From Canna indica (Eukaryota > Streptophyta > Magnoliopsida > Zingiberales > Cannaceae), in the NCBI GenBank assembly GCA_034359265.1, contig CP136896.1:70443501-70507500 (forward strand): a stretch of DNA of 64,000 bases, written 5' to 3'. The notes beneath the pieces were generated by a model. That model saw only the letters and a program-made list of their open reading frames with translations, searched no databases and was not told where the DNA came from. Made by a program: the position numbers and the translations under genes. Each line of letters starts with the position of its first letter. Position 1 is the first letter of the stretch. Below, piece by piece: positions 11,101 to 26,100 of this stretch.

Positions 11101-14100
11101 ACAGGAATTAGGGGCTGGAAAATAGTGCTGTTGTAGGAAATAGGGGCCAAAAGAAGAAGACTTTGTTGCTAGGGTTGTTGTTGTAGGAAATGAGGGGAAG
11201 GGTTCTGTTGCAGGAAATATGGCAAAGAAGAAGAAGAGAGCTCCAACGGTTTTATAGCTGTGACTCTGTGAGGAAAGAGAGCTTAACAATTTTCTATTTT
11301 AAGATGAAACCTTCTTGAGAATTTGGTAAGGGAAGAGAGCTCTAATGATTTCCTGGCGACGATGAAACCTTCTTGGCCCTTTGCAATACAATCTGGGTAC
11401 TGGAAACTTTCTTGACCCTCCGTAAAGCCACCTCAGCCCGTCGGAGGCCTTTGACGAGACTAGTTTGTGTCCAGGGATTGCAAGAGGGTGCATGCCAAGC
11501 AAATGGTGGCGAGAATGGATTAGGTTTATTATTCTTTTAGAATAAATTATAATTTTAACTGCTGAAAACCCAACTTTGCTGGGATTAGTTTGACTCAGTC
11601 TAGCCTATCGATTTCACAAATTGGATTGCCAGCCAGTCAACCTGATCCCATCCCAAACCCACTTAGAATAGGTTTTAGATAATGTGACTACCCTTTTTGA
11701 CGAATTGGACCACCAGCCAGTCAACCTGATTCCATCCCAAACGGACCCACAATTTAGGTGATCTATGATGATCCTATGTCCACTGATTGGCTGATTGTGA
11801 TCTTGACAAGCATGTAGAATTGGTAATGTGACTATTCATGAACATCTAGGTGTAGCCTCTGCAGATTTTAAATAAGTGGTAATTGTTTAGATGGTAGAAT
11901 TGTAGAAATATATCCAAAGAAGATCCATTTAATGAAATTTAGCAGTCTCAATTTATTTAAGGGAGGAAGGTCCACCTAAGAGAGAGAGAGAGATTTAGAT
12001 GTCCTTTAACTGAAAAACTTATATAATCTTATACATAGTTCGTGGTGGGAAAAAGATCTATGTAGCCCACCTCAAATGGTTTGGAGTTTGGACATCATAA
12101 TGCTGAGGTGTTTTATCAGATTCATGGCTTTTCTCGTGTGTATTTTAGATTTCATGAAGCTCATAATATACTCTATAACCTTTTCTTGCATTGATAAACA
12201 CATACATGTTTCATTGAATTAATTTGTTACTCAAAGCGTATTGACTTTGTGAAAGTGTTAGATATGAAAAATGGATTCTTATTTTCCAGGATGCGAAGGA
12301 GCATCTTTCTGCATTGGCTGATAAGCTTGGTCCATCTCTAACCGACATTGAAGTAAGCTTCATACACTACATTGTTAGTTTTGCATATCATTCACTGTAA
12401 TAAGTCATGTAAACATGTCCATTGTATATTTCTTCTAAATCATATTCTTCATATTATTTGGTAGCTAATCAAATCATCACCGGTGCCATCTGATGCTTCT
12501 TCGGAGCAAGGTCAGTATTCTTGAAGAAGAACAACTTGTACGAATCAATGGTTATTGCAAATTTTTCTGGTATTGTTGCATTTGTTTTTTTTTGCTTTCT
12601 AGTTATGGGTAGTTGCATTTTAAGATGCTTATGTTTATTTATTTGTTTCATTTAAATGATATTCTTTAAGGTTTGGAAGTTGTGTGTCAAATGGAAGTAA
12701 TGGATGACTCAAGTCCATATGCCACATAACCCATAATGGTTAATTTTTTTAACATGAAGCACATTATTTTTTCCAATTTTTATGTATTTTTTTAAAAATT
12801 GTCTGTAGCTTTTATCATTTTTGAGATTTTGGTTCTAGATGCATATGGGTCATTCCCTTTGCTAAGAATCTTTGGCTTCTACTAAGTGCATATGCTGCGC
12901 TCCTACTGTTTGGTGTTGCAAACAGGAAATGAATTTGTTCACTCGCATTCTATTAACTTCCAGCAAATTCAAGGCAAAAAGACTTGATCATTGTTGACTT
13001 CCAGCCATTTCAAGGCAAAAAATGTTTCTAACATTTTGAATTCCCATAATCCTTGAATTATTTACTTAAGGGTGTGTTTGGTTGGATGGAATGAAATCAT
13101 AAGGAATAGGAATAGATAAGGAATATGAATAGATAAGGAATGAAATAGACACTACTTGTTTTGTTGACATTAACAATAGACAAAAGAATTGAGAGAAAAA
13201 TGACTAAAATACACTTCTAAAAATATAATAAATTGTGTTATAATTATTCTAATTAATAACAACATAATAAAAACATACACTAATGTAAAATAATTTATTA
13301 ATTCAAAATAATAAATATTATTATTTATTTTATTTTCAAAAAAGTAATTGAATCTATATAAAATAATATTTAAAATAATATTTAAAAAATAAAATAATGA
13401 TTATCTATTTAAGATATGTAATTATTAAAATTAATTTAATAATTTAATATTTATATTCTTATGTAATATTATAAATATTGAAATATTGAAGGACAATGTT
13501 AAAAAATGTCATGGGGAATCATTACTTGGATTGAGGTAAGGAATAGGATCGAGGTAAGGAATAGTATTCTCCATGCATGAGGTAAGGAATAGTATTCCCT
13601 TATTTATTCCATATGACCCACCTATTCCTTGTCAACAAGTTGCAACCAAACAAGGGAATAAATAGGCCATAAGGAATAGTATTCCATTTCCCCTCTATTC
13701 CATCCAACCAAACACCACCTAAGATGTGATCATGTGATCAAAGTTTAGTTCTGATTTTTGAATTGCAGAAATAATTAGTAGAAGGAACTCAATTGAACTT
13801 AAACTGTCTTTATTGGATTCTTCTTGGTTGAATATATACGTGCAATTTTATATTGTTTTGTATATAGGTACATATTTTTAATATTCAATGCAGGCATTTC
13901 TCATACACACTTCTATACTTGTCTCTGCCTATGATTTGAGTTATCAAATATGCATATTCTTTCGCTTATTAGATGAAGGAACATATCATCCAAGAAATCA
14001 CCAAATAATAATTTCTTCCTAAATTATATTTGGAAGTCAAATTGGCACCTTTAATCAATTTGATTCTTATATATTGTTTTCTGGTGCCTCTTAGATTATG

Positions 14101-17100
14101 ATGAGAAGGCTGAAGATGCTATTGATTATGAAGATATTGATGAACAATATGATGGGCCAGAGGTTGAAGCTGCCACAGAAGAAGACCATTTGCTTCCAAA
14201 GAAAGAATATTTCTCCTCCAGTTCAATGTTGGCTTCTTTGGAGCAGAAGACCTCTGTATTTGATGAGGAGAATTATGATGAGGATGAAGAGGTTGTGAAG
14301 GAGCATGAGATAGTGGATGATCAAATTGAAACTGGAATGTCCACTTCATCAGGTTATACCTTCTCTCATATACTGTGACTTGACTCCTATTCTTGATTCC
14401 TACTACTGATGTCATTTTTTCCATGTTTTGTTTTTTAATGTGTAAGCACATTTTGGATATTTGAAATTTTATTTAAATATATTTATGCCATGATTGCATC
14501 TGCTGTTTGTTTTCATACCTGGTAAAGTTTTATTTATTTTTTGGAGAATATACACTGAGGAATCCGCCAAGATGTCTAGGGGACTTTAACTCAATTTTTC
14601 TTCCCTTCAATTTTGGTTCTCTTCAGGCAAGAGCAAGGCAAATAGTTTTTTGGTTTGTTTTGTTAGGTCTGTTTGATAAAGTTATTTTTTAAAAAAAGAC
14701 TCAGTATTTCATGGTGAATAACTGAATATAATTTATTATGAATTGTTTATCAATGACCTTTATTAATCTGGATGGATTGAGATTTTCTAACTAGTTGACT
14801 GGTATTGATTGATAAGCACAGAAGATTTAACTGACCTGCTATATAATTAAGGATTTCTAAGCTTAATGATTGCATGCACCATCATCTGTATTTTATGTTT
14901 CTTCTTTTCAGCTACGGAATGGTAAAAGACTAGAAGCATAGCCATATCAAAATATGCTAAGACTTATATACTATTTCATTTCTTTTCTCCGTATAGATAT
15001 GCAGATGGATAGAATGATAACAGAAGCAGAAAATCGGCATCCACAGCAAACCACAACAGGTTGGAATGTTGTAAAATAATATCACTTTCTTTGGTATATG
15101 TTAACGAGAATGTTTTGCTAAATATATAGTACTAGCTATCTAGTTAGCTTCAAACTTGACCACTTTAAGTTGTATAATCAATTCAGTCATGCTGATATAT
15201 TTGCAATAATTTTAACAAATTTTGCATTTGTGTGTTCAACCTAGTCTTCTTGAGAGTTCAAAGAAATCTCAATTTTTATATAGTTCCAAAACCCAAATAT
15301 GCACTTTGTTGTTGCTTTGATGTTAGTGTTACTACCGAAAATATGTTGATAGGAATATAGGATAGTTAGGATAATGGAGCAATGCAAAAGAAATAATGAA
15401 GGTAGAGACTAACACTCTATAGCCCTGAGCTAATCACTGTAAACACAATAGGCCGATTAATCTGTATTATCAATAGATTGATAGAAACGAGATTAACTAG
15501 AAAGCTAAAAAGATAGAAAACAAAGGTCAATGATAGTGAGACATGACCTAGGCATTCTTATACCACGTGCAGAGGTACTAGACCTAACCTCAAGTGTAAC
15601 ATGAGGAACAGTGGTAAGTGATGACATAAAAAAATAGATTATGGTTGCTAGATGTGGATTGTAGATTATACCACGTGAATAGGAAGGAAAGAAGAGGTCT
15701 GCATATATAGCCTGTGTGAGTTACACTGTAGATTGTAGATTGTACCATGACAATCATGACCGCTTCGTAACCTATGCCCCCGGTATACCCGGATCACCTT
15801 GGTTTTTAACTTATTTGTGTTTTTAATTTAAAAATTTAATGTAGTGAGATTTTAACCGCTGGCCTATTAAGTAGTATATACTACTTCTTTATGTTTTAAA
15901 TATTAAGTTCTTAACTCTAGTACAACCAACTCATAACCTTTAGTAACTAATATATATTTAGTCATCAATTATAAAATCAATGTTATTAGAATGATACTTC
16001 TGTTGGGTGAATGGTCACACTAGAGATGGGTGAATAGTGTATTATGCTAATCTTAAACCTAAGTTCGTATCTTGCAACATAGGTAGTCACAAGTTTAAAT
16101 TAGCAAGCAGAAGCAAGATAAATAAAAAGTAAGTGCACAAAAAAGTATCAATGCTAACACAAGTGATTTATAGTGGTTCGGCAACACTGTTTACTTCCAC
16201 TACCTAATCATTCTGCCTAAGATTTCAAACCCTAGTTTACTTGTTTAAAGTGTATGCTACAAGAGAATTTACAAGCTAAGACTCCGACTCTCATATCCGA
16301 GGGTTACTCTCACCCCGAGAGTACCTCCAATACCTCTTCTCTCAAGGACTACACAACTAACCTTAGCAAACTAAGTTTACACCGGTAGACTTATGCCTCT
16401 ACACCAAGGCAACCACCAAATTCTTGACCTAACACACTAGGTCAATCACACTTTCAAATATAGACAAATAAATCACAAAATACAATAATAATGGAGCAAA
16501 TAAATCAAACAATGTATACTTAGCTCCAACCATGGTTTAAAATCTCGGTACCGGTACCGGTTTCGGTCACCGGCCGGTACCGGTATATACCGGTACCGTA
16601 CCGTACCGACACACGGTACGGACCGGTATGAAAATGCATACCGGCCGGTTTTTTTTTTTTTCGTGACATATCGCCCGGTATCGCCCATACCGCCTCATAC
16701 TGCCCATACCGGGCGGTATATGACAAAATACCGCCATATACCGCCTGGTATACCCAATATACTCGGTTTTTTCAAATATCGGGTATATCGTATACCGGAA
16801 ACCTAAAAAACCGGTAAATACCAGACTTACCGTACCGTACCGACCGAGATTTTAAACCTTAGCTCCAACACAAGTTCCCTAGTTCTCTTGATGCCTTGAG
16901 AAGATTGAATCGTTGAGAGTTCAAAGACAAGATCAAGGATTGAAGTTCAAACTAGGGTTTTCACAAAGATTGGCTCAAGAAAGCTTAGTAAACATCAAAG
17001 AGTGGTTCAATAGGTTCTAAAGACCCAAAGGAAGGCTTTCATGGAGTTTATATAGGCATAACACCATTATAAACTCGGGCTCAACCGCTCAACGTATTGA

Positions 17101-20100
17101 AACATCTATAAAAAGAGCCATTGGGCCCTCCTGTCGCACGTTGGTCCACCGGTGGTCGACCGAAGTGCGATCACACAGTGTACAGTTTCAGCGAGCTTTG
17201 ATTTCCGGTCTTGGTTTCAGGTTTCGGGTTTGGTTTGGTTTTTAGGGTTCTTTGCATCATAAAGATGATTATGCATTCATTCTAAACACCCTAGATCTAA
17301 ACTCTAACTTTCCGACGAATTCCAAGCGTCGAGGAGCGTCCTTCCAATTTTTGATGATTTCGTGAGTTTTTCGGATCGCCGTCGTGCGCTTCTCGACTTG
17401 GAACTTAAAACATTTTCATTAAACCATTAGTTCCATGTTTGTTACATCAAAACCAAGGTTCCATGTTTGTTATCATCAAAACCAAGATTAAAACCTAGAT
17501 TGAAAACCTTAGGCCAATAACTTCAGCAATGTGCAGTCGTACAACTTTATTGTTGTTATTATATATATGTTATTTATGTAATCTATATAATATCTGCAAA
17601 ATGTAAACTATATATTTCAACTTCTTCTTCTTATTATATTATTATATAAATACATAATATTATTTATTCAAAAATAAATGTTATTTATTATGTCACTAAC
17701 TCACCAGGTCAACCCCTTGCTCTGATCGATTGACTCTTGACCTGGTGGCCTATCCAAGTCGAGCTTTAGGCCAGGTTTTAAAACATTGCTGGCTATAGGA
17801 CCCTTGCATTACTTTCTACCTTGCATTACTTTTATTATGATATGAAAGCACATTGCAATAATCATCTCAACACTCTTTCTAATTCATTCAATTTCTACCT
17901 TGTGTTGACCTATATGCCATCCCATGGAGATATAGGTAGCCAAACAATTGTAAATTAAGGCGAAGTTCTCCAATATTTCATTTCTCCATTATCCACTTCA
18001 ATTCCCATGACCTCGAACTGTTGGTGGATTCATGTGCTTGCTAAGTTGCTGACAGATGTGAAACAATTCTGATAGTTGTCTCGCTCCTGACTTGTAATCT
18101 GTTGCTACTAAGGCTTGTTTGGGGTATTGCATGCTCAGTTATATTCTTATTGGTCTTTGATCTCGGTATATGAAACTTAATATACATATTGTACATTTTC
18201 CCTATATATCTTACTTCATTATGGTACTTCAGCTGAGCAGTCAGATTTTGCTTCAGTGGAAGGGATTCCTACGGATGACAACTTGGCCTCTGATGTGTCT
18301 TCAGAGGAAGAGGTTGATGCCTTTGAGATGGATGAGATAGAGGTGATAATTATGTATTTTCTAATATTATAACCATTTAATAATACAGGTGTTTTCTTTA
18401 CTCATTTTCCTTCTCTGATAATAGCTTATATTTAGCATAGCTTACATTGATCTGCAAATTTTTTTGTGTACTTGTAGCACCTTTAGTCCAAAGTTATTAT
18501 GTTCTGAAAGCTCTTAGATGCAAACTTTGGCATAGTTGATCCGCAGTCCTTACAGCTCTTAGATTGAGCTATCTCCTTTGGTTCATATGCTTATTGTTCT
18601 CCTTAACATAATGGATAAACTTTTTCATTATAATATTTCTACTCATCTTCTTTTCTTCTTGCTTTCATGATCTCATAGCAACAACCTATCACTGAGCAAG
18701 AAAAGCTTGAATCTCATGGTGATACGTCACTTCCTGTTCTATGTGTTGAGGATGGAATGGTGATCTTGAGGTTCTCTGAAATTTTTGGTATACATGAACC
18801 TGTAAGAAGACCAGAAAGGAAGAGTAATCAAAAACGCCCAATAGGTAAAAATATACAGTTTTTGAAGATCTTGTAACACTTGTATGTCAATTTTTTCTTT
18901 AACCAATTTGTTTTATGAAAATGGTGTGTCCAGCATGGTATGATTATGACATGGTTTTTACTTAATATTTATACCATAGTCAAATATCTTATAGTCCAAT
19001 CTTTCTCTTCTTTTCTACACTGGTACGAAGAATTATTTCATTTTCATGGGGCAAATGGTAGTAATTTTTCATTTCCAGTGTGGTGGCTTCCTTTTGTTAA
19101 GCAAGACTATATGGTAGTAATTTTTCATTCATCTTAGTTTTGAATAGTATTCCTAAGTTACCTTTGTTGTCATTAAATATTGGCCAAATTTACAGTATTT
19201 GTGCCATGGATTTTGGATACTGGTGTACATATTCATGATATTACCAGTCCAGTAATCACTAAACACTTATATCGGAACATATAACTTAATAGTTGATACT
19301 GCTTATTTTTTTAGCACTACCGGTCTTACAACTTGTGGAAACCAGTGTTTGGCTGGTGCTTAATTCTATCGTAATGTGATTGTTGTTCATGTTGGAATTG
19401 TTTGTCTATTTCTTGTTATGCTATGATCCTCTTCTTTTATCTTGAATAATTATTTTTGTTTCCTATATTTGGTTAAACTTTATTATTTACTATGTACTGC
19501 AGAACGTCTAAGAATTTTGGATGTTGCTGATATTGTTGAAGAAGATGAGGAGGTCTTCTTGAGGAGCTCTTGTCGAGATTCATACAATGCCAAGAATGCT
19601 GATCATGTTGATTTTGATGGTTTTACGGAAGAAGAAGTATCTGGTGTTGAAGAGAAACCTAAAGACCTTTGTCTTTGTGCTCAGCCAATGAAGGATGATG
19701 TTTCTACAAATAAATTTGCAGGGAAATATCCAGTATGTCCAGATCTTTATCCTTTTGATCAACATGACTGGGAGGATGACATTGTTTGGGGAAATTCACC
19801 TGAAACTAGTCATGGCTGTTCAGGGTGTTGTGTAGCATCTGAACCTGATCTTGAAGAGAACAATGTTGTCGAATCAGAAGGATTTATGCTGAGAAGTGAT
19901 GAGACGCTTGAGAGGGATGTTAGTATGCCAAAGGATCCTCTTTTAGGACAGTCATTTGATTCCAGACATTTATCTGTTTCCAGATATAGTCAATCTTGTG
20001 ACATGGACTATCTACAGCCATCAAATAATTCAGAATCAGTTTCTAAAAGAGATCTTGTATGTTCTACAGAAATCATGACTGATAATAAGCCTGAGGGAAT

Positions 20101-23100
20101 TTGCAAAACTGGTGGTTTGGGACGTTTAAACAAGCTGTCTTTGCTGAATAAGGAATTACTAGATGGCTCTTGGTTGGATCATATCATATGGGATTCTGAT
20201 GAAGGCATTCCCAAGCCAAAGCTTATACTTGATCTTCAAGATGATCAAATGCTTTTTGAGATTTTGGATAGCACGGCAAACGATCACCTTTGCTCTCATG
20301 CAGGTGCTATGGTGATAAGTCATTCTTCTCATTCTTTCGTGGAAGATGCACTTGATCTTCATAGTCAGGGAATGGCATCTGCTGGTCGGTTTAATATCTC
20401 TAATGATAAATACTATTCAAATAGGAAAACATCCCAGCAAACAAAATCACATGCTAAAAAGCGTACTCTTACGAGTATAAAAGTCATGCATTCAGTGCCA
20501 GCACTTAAGTTGCAGACCATGAAGCCCAAATTGAGCTAGTAAGAGCAAGCTCCTTTTTATGTTTACCTCGTTTTCACATAATTTACCCAGAGTTTATTTC
20601 TAAGAGTCATGAAAATAGTTTACTATTGTTACGTCAGGAATAACCATATATGTCTTTTACTGCCTATTTATTCGACAAAATACAACTAGTTGATGGAATA
20701 AATAGATCTCAAATGACATGTATGGTTATTCACTTTCATGAAAATTTCATATGTTAGTCATACTGCTTGAATTTATCATATAATAATAATGTTATTTTAA
20801 GTTGTCATGTACTTTTGACTTTCTGGTATACTATACTTTTATTATCTGAATTGTTTTTATGTTGAGAAGTTGTTTTTGTGAAGGCTTTCATGTTATAAAA
20901 TATCAGTTTGTGCGTTCAAATGTTTCTTTTGTATGGTTATTCTTCATTTAACAAGATGCATTCCTTCATCTAGGTACTTCTTGGATAATCTTGGTTTCAT
21001 TCTTGCAAATCATTTACCTTAAATCTAATACTTGATGGTTTTGCAGTAAGGAAATTGCTAATTTCCATAGGCCTAAAGCATTATGGTATCCGCATGACAA
21101 CGAGGTTGCTGCTAAAGTGCAAGGAGCGCCTTGTTCTAAAGGAACGATGAACGTAATCTTAATGAGCCTAGGGGGAAAAGCAATCAAGCTTCTTGTTAAT
21201 GCAGAGGAGACAGTATCTTCTGCCAAATTGCGAGCATCAAAGAAATTAGGTTAGTCTAATCTCTTGCCATGAGCTTGGTTGATAGAAGATTATGTATGTT
21301 GACATATGCTCACTAAACACCCATTATATTGAAAAAAGGTAGATGAAGCTAGTTAAGCTATTAATGGAAGGATGTAGGCATCTCAATTGAACATTTTAAC
21401 CATATACCTTGGGGTGATTGGTTGGTATTGGATTAGAAATTTGATGAGAAATAGAAGTGTGTCTGTGTGTGCTTAATTGAATGTCTGTTAACGTGGGTGT
21501 CTAAAGAAATTGCATATGTGCTGCCTGGGAAGAAGTTGCACATAAAATGTGCATGGATATTATACTAAATGTTATTGGCATGTTTAAAATGTACTGCAGA
21601 CTTAACATAATAGAGCAAGCTGGAACCTGGCAGGGGTATGTAACTATGCATGATCCTGATGTTGTTCATTTTTTTTTGCTCTCTGCTTTGCTAAACTGCT
21701 GTTTTGACGCTAGTTAAATATGAAAGCCTCGAGCCTATTTATAGGACCAAACATTTTTTTTGACATCAGTTTGTTGTCAAATGGATTTTGTGACTTACTT
21801 ATATTTTTGCAGATTTTAGACCATCAGAACAAATCAAGGTATTTTATTCTGGAAGAGAGCTAGAGGATGATAAGACACTTGCTGCACAAGATGTACGACC
21901 GAATTCGGTGCTCCATCTTATGCGTACGAGGATATATTTGTGGCCTAAGGCGCAAAAGTTGCCTGGAGAGAATAGGCCTCTGCGTCCTCCTGGGGCTTTT
22001 AAGAAGAAATCCGAACTCTCTGTCAAGGATGGGCATGTCTTTCTTTTGGAGTTAGTGCCCTAAGACCTGTGATCATATTAGAATTCTGTTTGAATTTTAT
22101 GTAATGTACTTCTAGATTGTTTTTTGTACTTTTGTTTTTCGCTGCTGCTTGTGGCTGTTTGTTTTAGTGATAGTGGAAGTGGCTCCAATTTTATAAGATT
22201 TCACCTTGTCATATTGGTTTAGGTGAGGCTGGAACATACTAAATTAGGTCTGAGCATGTCAAAGTTTCCTTACTTGTTCTTGGGTTTTATTAAGTTACTT
22301 CGCTTCGCTTTTATATTGGAAAAATAGTCAATCTGGTTCATTAGTTACACTGCCATTTTATGATTTAATTATTAAAATAATTAATTTGGGGTCTCAAAGG
22401 AAAATATTAGTTTGGCAAAGAGCATCTCATGAGGGTGGATATCTTAATTTATTCTGCCACTGTACCAAGTTTTAGTGGGGACTGGGGACCACTTTTATCA
22501 GACTAAATGGTCCTTGATCATAGCACAGTTTGCCTTTTGGATAGTATGTTCCATTTATTTTTGAACAAAAGTTTTATCAGCTTACTTATGCCTTTGTGAG
22601 AGACTTCCTATGAAAGAAGCATAAGATGTATCTTCCCCCCACCCCCATGGGTATGTGGCTACCAGTGATATGTAGGTATGGTGTGGATATATTATTCGCA
22701 TCCGCACCACATTTTAATAAAAAAATAGTAAAATAATATATTTTAAAAAACAAAGGGTAAAATGGTAATGATATAATTTATGATATATGTGGTGTAAAAA
22801 TTGTAATTATATATATGTAGATAATGCAGTGCAGGATCAGATACATCGCAGATCCGCATCCATGCGGATAAGGATTTTTTGCATCCATGTCCGTATCCAT
22901 ATCTTTTTTTTCAAAAAAATAACATACGCGCTATGCGGATGTGGATAATATCCATCAGATGCTGATAAAATTGCCATCCCTAGCAATATGCTTTTGAACC
23001 TTTAGCTTGAGGTTGAAGTAAGATAAATTTTCAATTTTAAGCTTTATTTTTCAGTGAGTGGATATCTGGTATGTCTTGTCAGCAACAATTTGTTCATCAG

Positions 23101-26100
23101 CTAAGGCACATCAATGACCCTTCAAGTCATGAAATTCTATACTGATGAACTTTTACCAGTTTAGTTTTCGTACATGGTTGCAAGAATGACAATGGTGGAG
23201 CTTATATGTTGTAAAAAATATTTCTCTTTTGGTTCAGGATTTGTTATTGACATAAATCACCGAAATGTTAATTATCATCTGGTCTGATTCCTGCTGTAAG
23301 TTCTGAAATTCCCTCCATGTCAATTCTGGGACTTGCATCACTTCATTTCAGGTGTTCGTTTACATTTTTCATGCACATATTTTATGGAGGCAATGCATGC
23401 TAAGCTCTTTATTTACTGCATTGTCGTTGACTATCTTCTTATCATAACAGTATAACATTAGCAGAATTTTCATTTATATATATATTTTTAACTTTTTGGC
23501 TTCTTTGACAATGTTGAAATGTTTGTATAATTGTCCATTTGGTTAATAGGAAGTATGGAGTAAAATACCTTTTTCTTTGGCATGTAGCTTTATGTAATTG
23601 GTTGAGGTGGACTGTGAGTGGACATAATTCGTTGCTATCTTTTCTGTTGTTGAATCTTTTTCAACTTCTTTTTTTCCTTATCGATGACTTCCAGTTTTGA
23701 GCCTTTAAACTTTGCTTCTCTAATATGTAAGGGTACCTATCCCTTTCCACTTTACTGAATGTCAGTATTTAGTTGCCATGATTTCTTTTTCATTTTCATT
23801 TTATTGACATTCTTCTTTATACCTCTAGATATTGTGAAGAGAGACCATTGTTTCTAGGAAATGTTGGGATGGGTGCTAGATTGTGCACTTACTATCAGAA
23901 AAGTTCACCTGGTGATCAAACTGCTGCATCTTTGCGGAATGGTAACAATGGACTGGGATCTGTGCTCACCCTTGACCCTGCTGACAAATCTCCCTTTCTT
24001 GGAGATTTAGGCCCTGGATGCAGCCTGTCGTGCCTTGAAACAAACATGTATCGTGCTCCTATATTTCCTCATAAGTTGTCTTCAACAGATTTCCTTTTGG
24101 TTCGTTCAGCAAAGGGGATGCTTTCTCTTAGGCGGATTGATAAATTATATGCTGTAGGACAGCAAGTAAGTTAAATAGTTTATCAAAATTAGATTTTCTG
24201 TTGCATTTACCTTTCGTGGAGATTGTTTAGTCTTATTGTGATTGCATTGTCTCGAAGATAACACTCTATGATGAACACCAAGCCACTAGAGTGACAGGGA
24301 AATGCTGAAAAAAAAATTAATGAGGAAATAGAAGGCAAAAAGGCGAAGAAGTGAGAAGAAAGAAGGCATACAGTCAAATTTATCTTATGTTTTTAAAAAT
24401 ATTTCACATATATTGTTCTGGTGACAGCTAAAGAGCTCCTTGCTCCTATTTGTTCTAATTTCATTTAGTGATTCTTGTAACCAAGACACCGACCAATGAT
24501 TTATGCATTCAGTATGATTCATTTCACCATCAACCAATTTTTAAAGGTCTTATTGGTCAAAAATCCTTTGTCATACATGGATATTTAATTTCGGTTTCAA
24601 AGGGGAATCAAATTTCTAATAAGATTTTTGTTTGTCATTAGTTTCGAATTCTCAGAAAGTAGAAACAAAGCCTCTTAATTTCTATGGACCAGGAATCAAA
24701 TATTTATATTGGTTACTTAGATGTACTAAAAATTAGTGCTTGTCTATTTGCTATAGATCTCTTGGAATCTAATCAAGTTGGTCCCCCTGAATGCAAACAG
24801 ATGAACTTCCTCGGACTTAAATCGAGATAAACTGTCTTTTAGTTCAACTGGATGCTGATGAAGTAGATCAATCTTTCTTAGGGTATTTTCAGATTTTCTT
24901 CATCAACTAGTTTGATTGATTAGCTCAATTTGATTGTTCTTTAGGAATTCAAACTTGAAAACTTCCATTTTGTTTGTGTTGACCATCTTGAGTTCAATGA
25001 ATTCTAGTGTGTAATTTATATTTCTGTGCATTTGACAGTATGTTTGCCTGTAACTTTTCTTTGCTGATCTTTAAGTATTTCATTATCATAATTGTATGAA
25101 TGCTATTTTGGATGTGGGGAATATTAAGTTGCAGATTTATGAAAACATATATTTGAAAGACTAGCATTAAATAAGATGTGCATGTTCAAATACTTCAAAC
25201 TTGGGATCATGGCTTTCTCCACTTCATTTGTTTGACTACTATTATTATTTGTCCATTCCATATTAGCAATTAGATTAAATGATTAACATATATGAAGGAA
25301 TTTTTTTTTTTTTGAACAACTTAAACTATACATCTAGATTTGTGAATGTGGTGTCACTTCTTATTGGTTTGTGAGCTAAGTTCAGTTGTTTTTCTTCAGG
25401 AGCCTCACATGGAAGTGCTTTCTCCAGGAGCTAAAAATGTTCAGACATATCTTGTTAATAGGATGCTAGTATACGTGTACAGGGAATTTCGTGCAAAAGA
25501 GAAACCAGGAATCATTCCCTATATTCGAGCTGATGAATTGTCTGCCCAGTTCCCAGGCTTGACAGATGCTTTTGTGCGAAAACGCTTGAAACATTGTGCT
25601 GATTTAAAGGTCGGTAGCAATATTCCAAACTTTGTGTTGTTGTTTTGATTGAATCGAGTTGGTATTGTTTTCTCTGAGATGGTAATATCAATAATTTATT
25701 ACGAAATATTTAGTAAGATGTTTTTTTACCATGTCTTTTTTTAATGTCATCTTCTCTCTTTAAAGTGTTTTGAACTGTGCAATTTTCAGAAGGGAGCGAA
25801 TGGACATCTACTTTGGGTGAGGAAGGGTGATTTTCGCATTCCATCAGAGGAAGAATTGAGGAGGATGTTGTCGCCTGAAAATGTTAGTTACTTGTATGCT
25901 TCTGTTTTTGGTGTCTTTATCTTTGCCAATAATCCAAAATAGTTAGCATTGTGGGGCTTCATCTTTAATCTTTCTATTGTTTGTTTCTAAATGAGGCAGT
26001 ATTAATTGGTCTTTGTTTAAAATATTGTATCGAGCACTAGCAGAATCCATTGTATAATTAAGATATCATTGTCTTTCATTACTTCTACCAGGTTTGCTCT

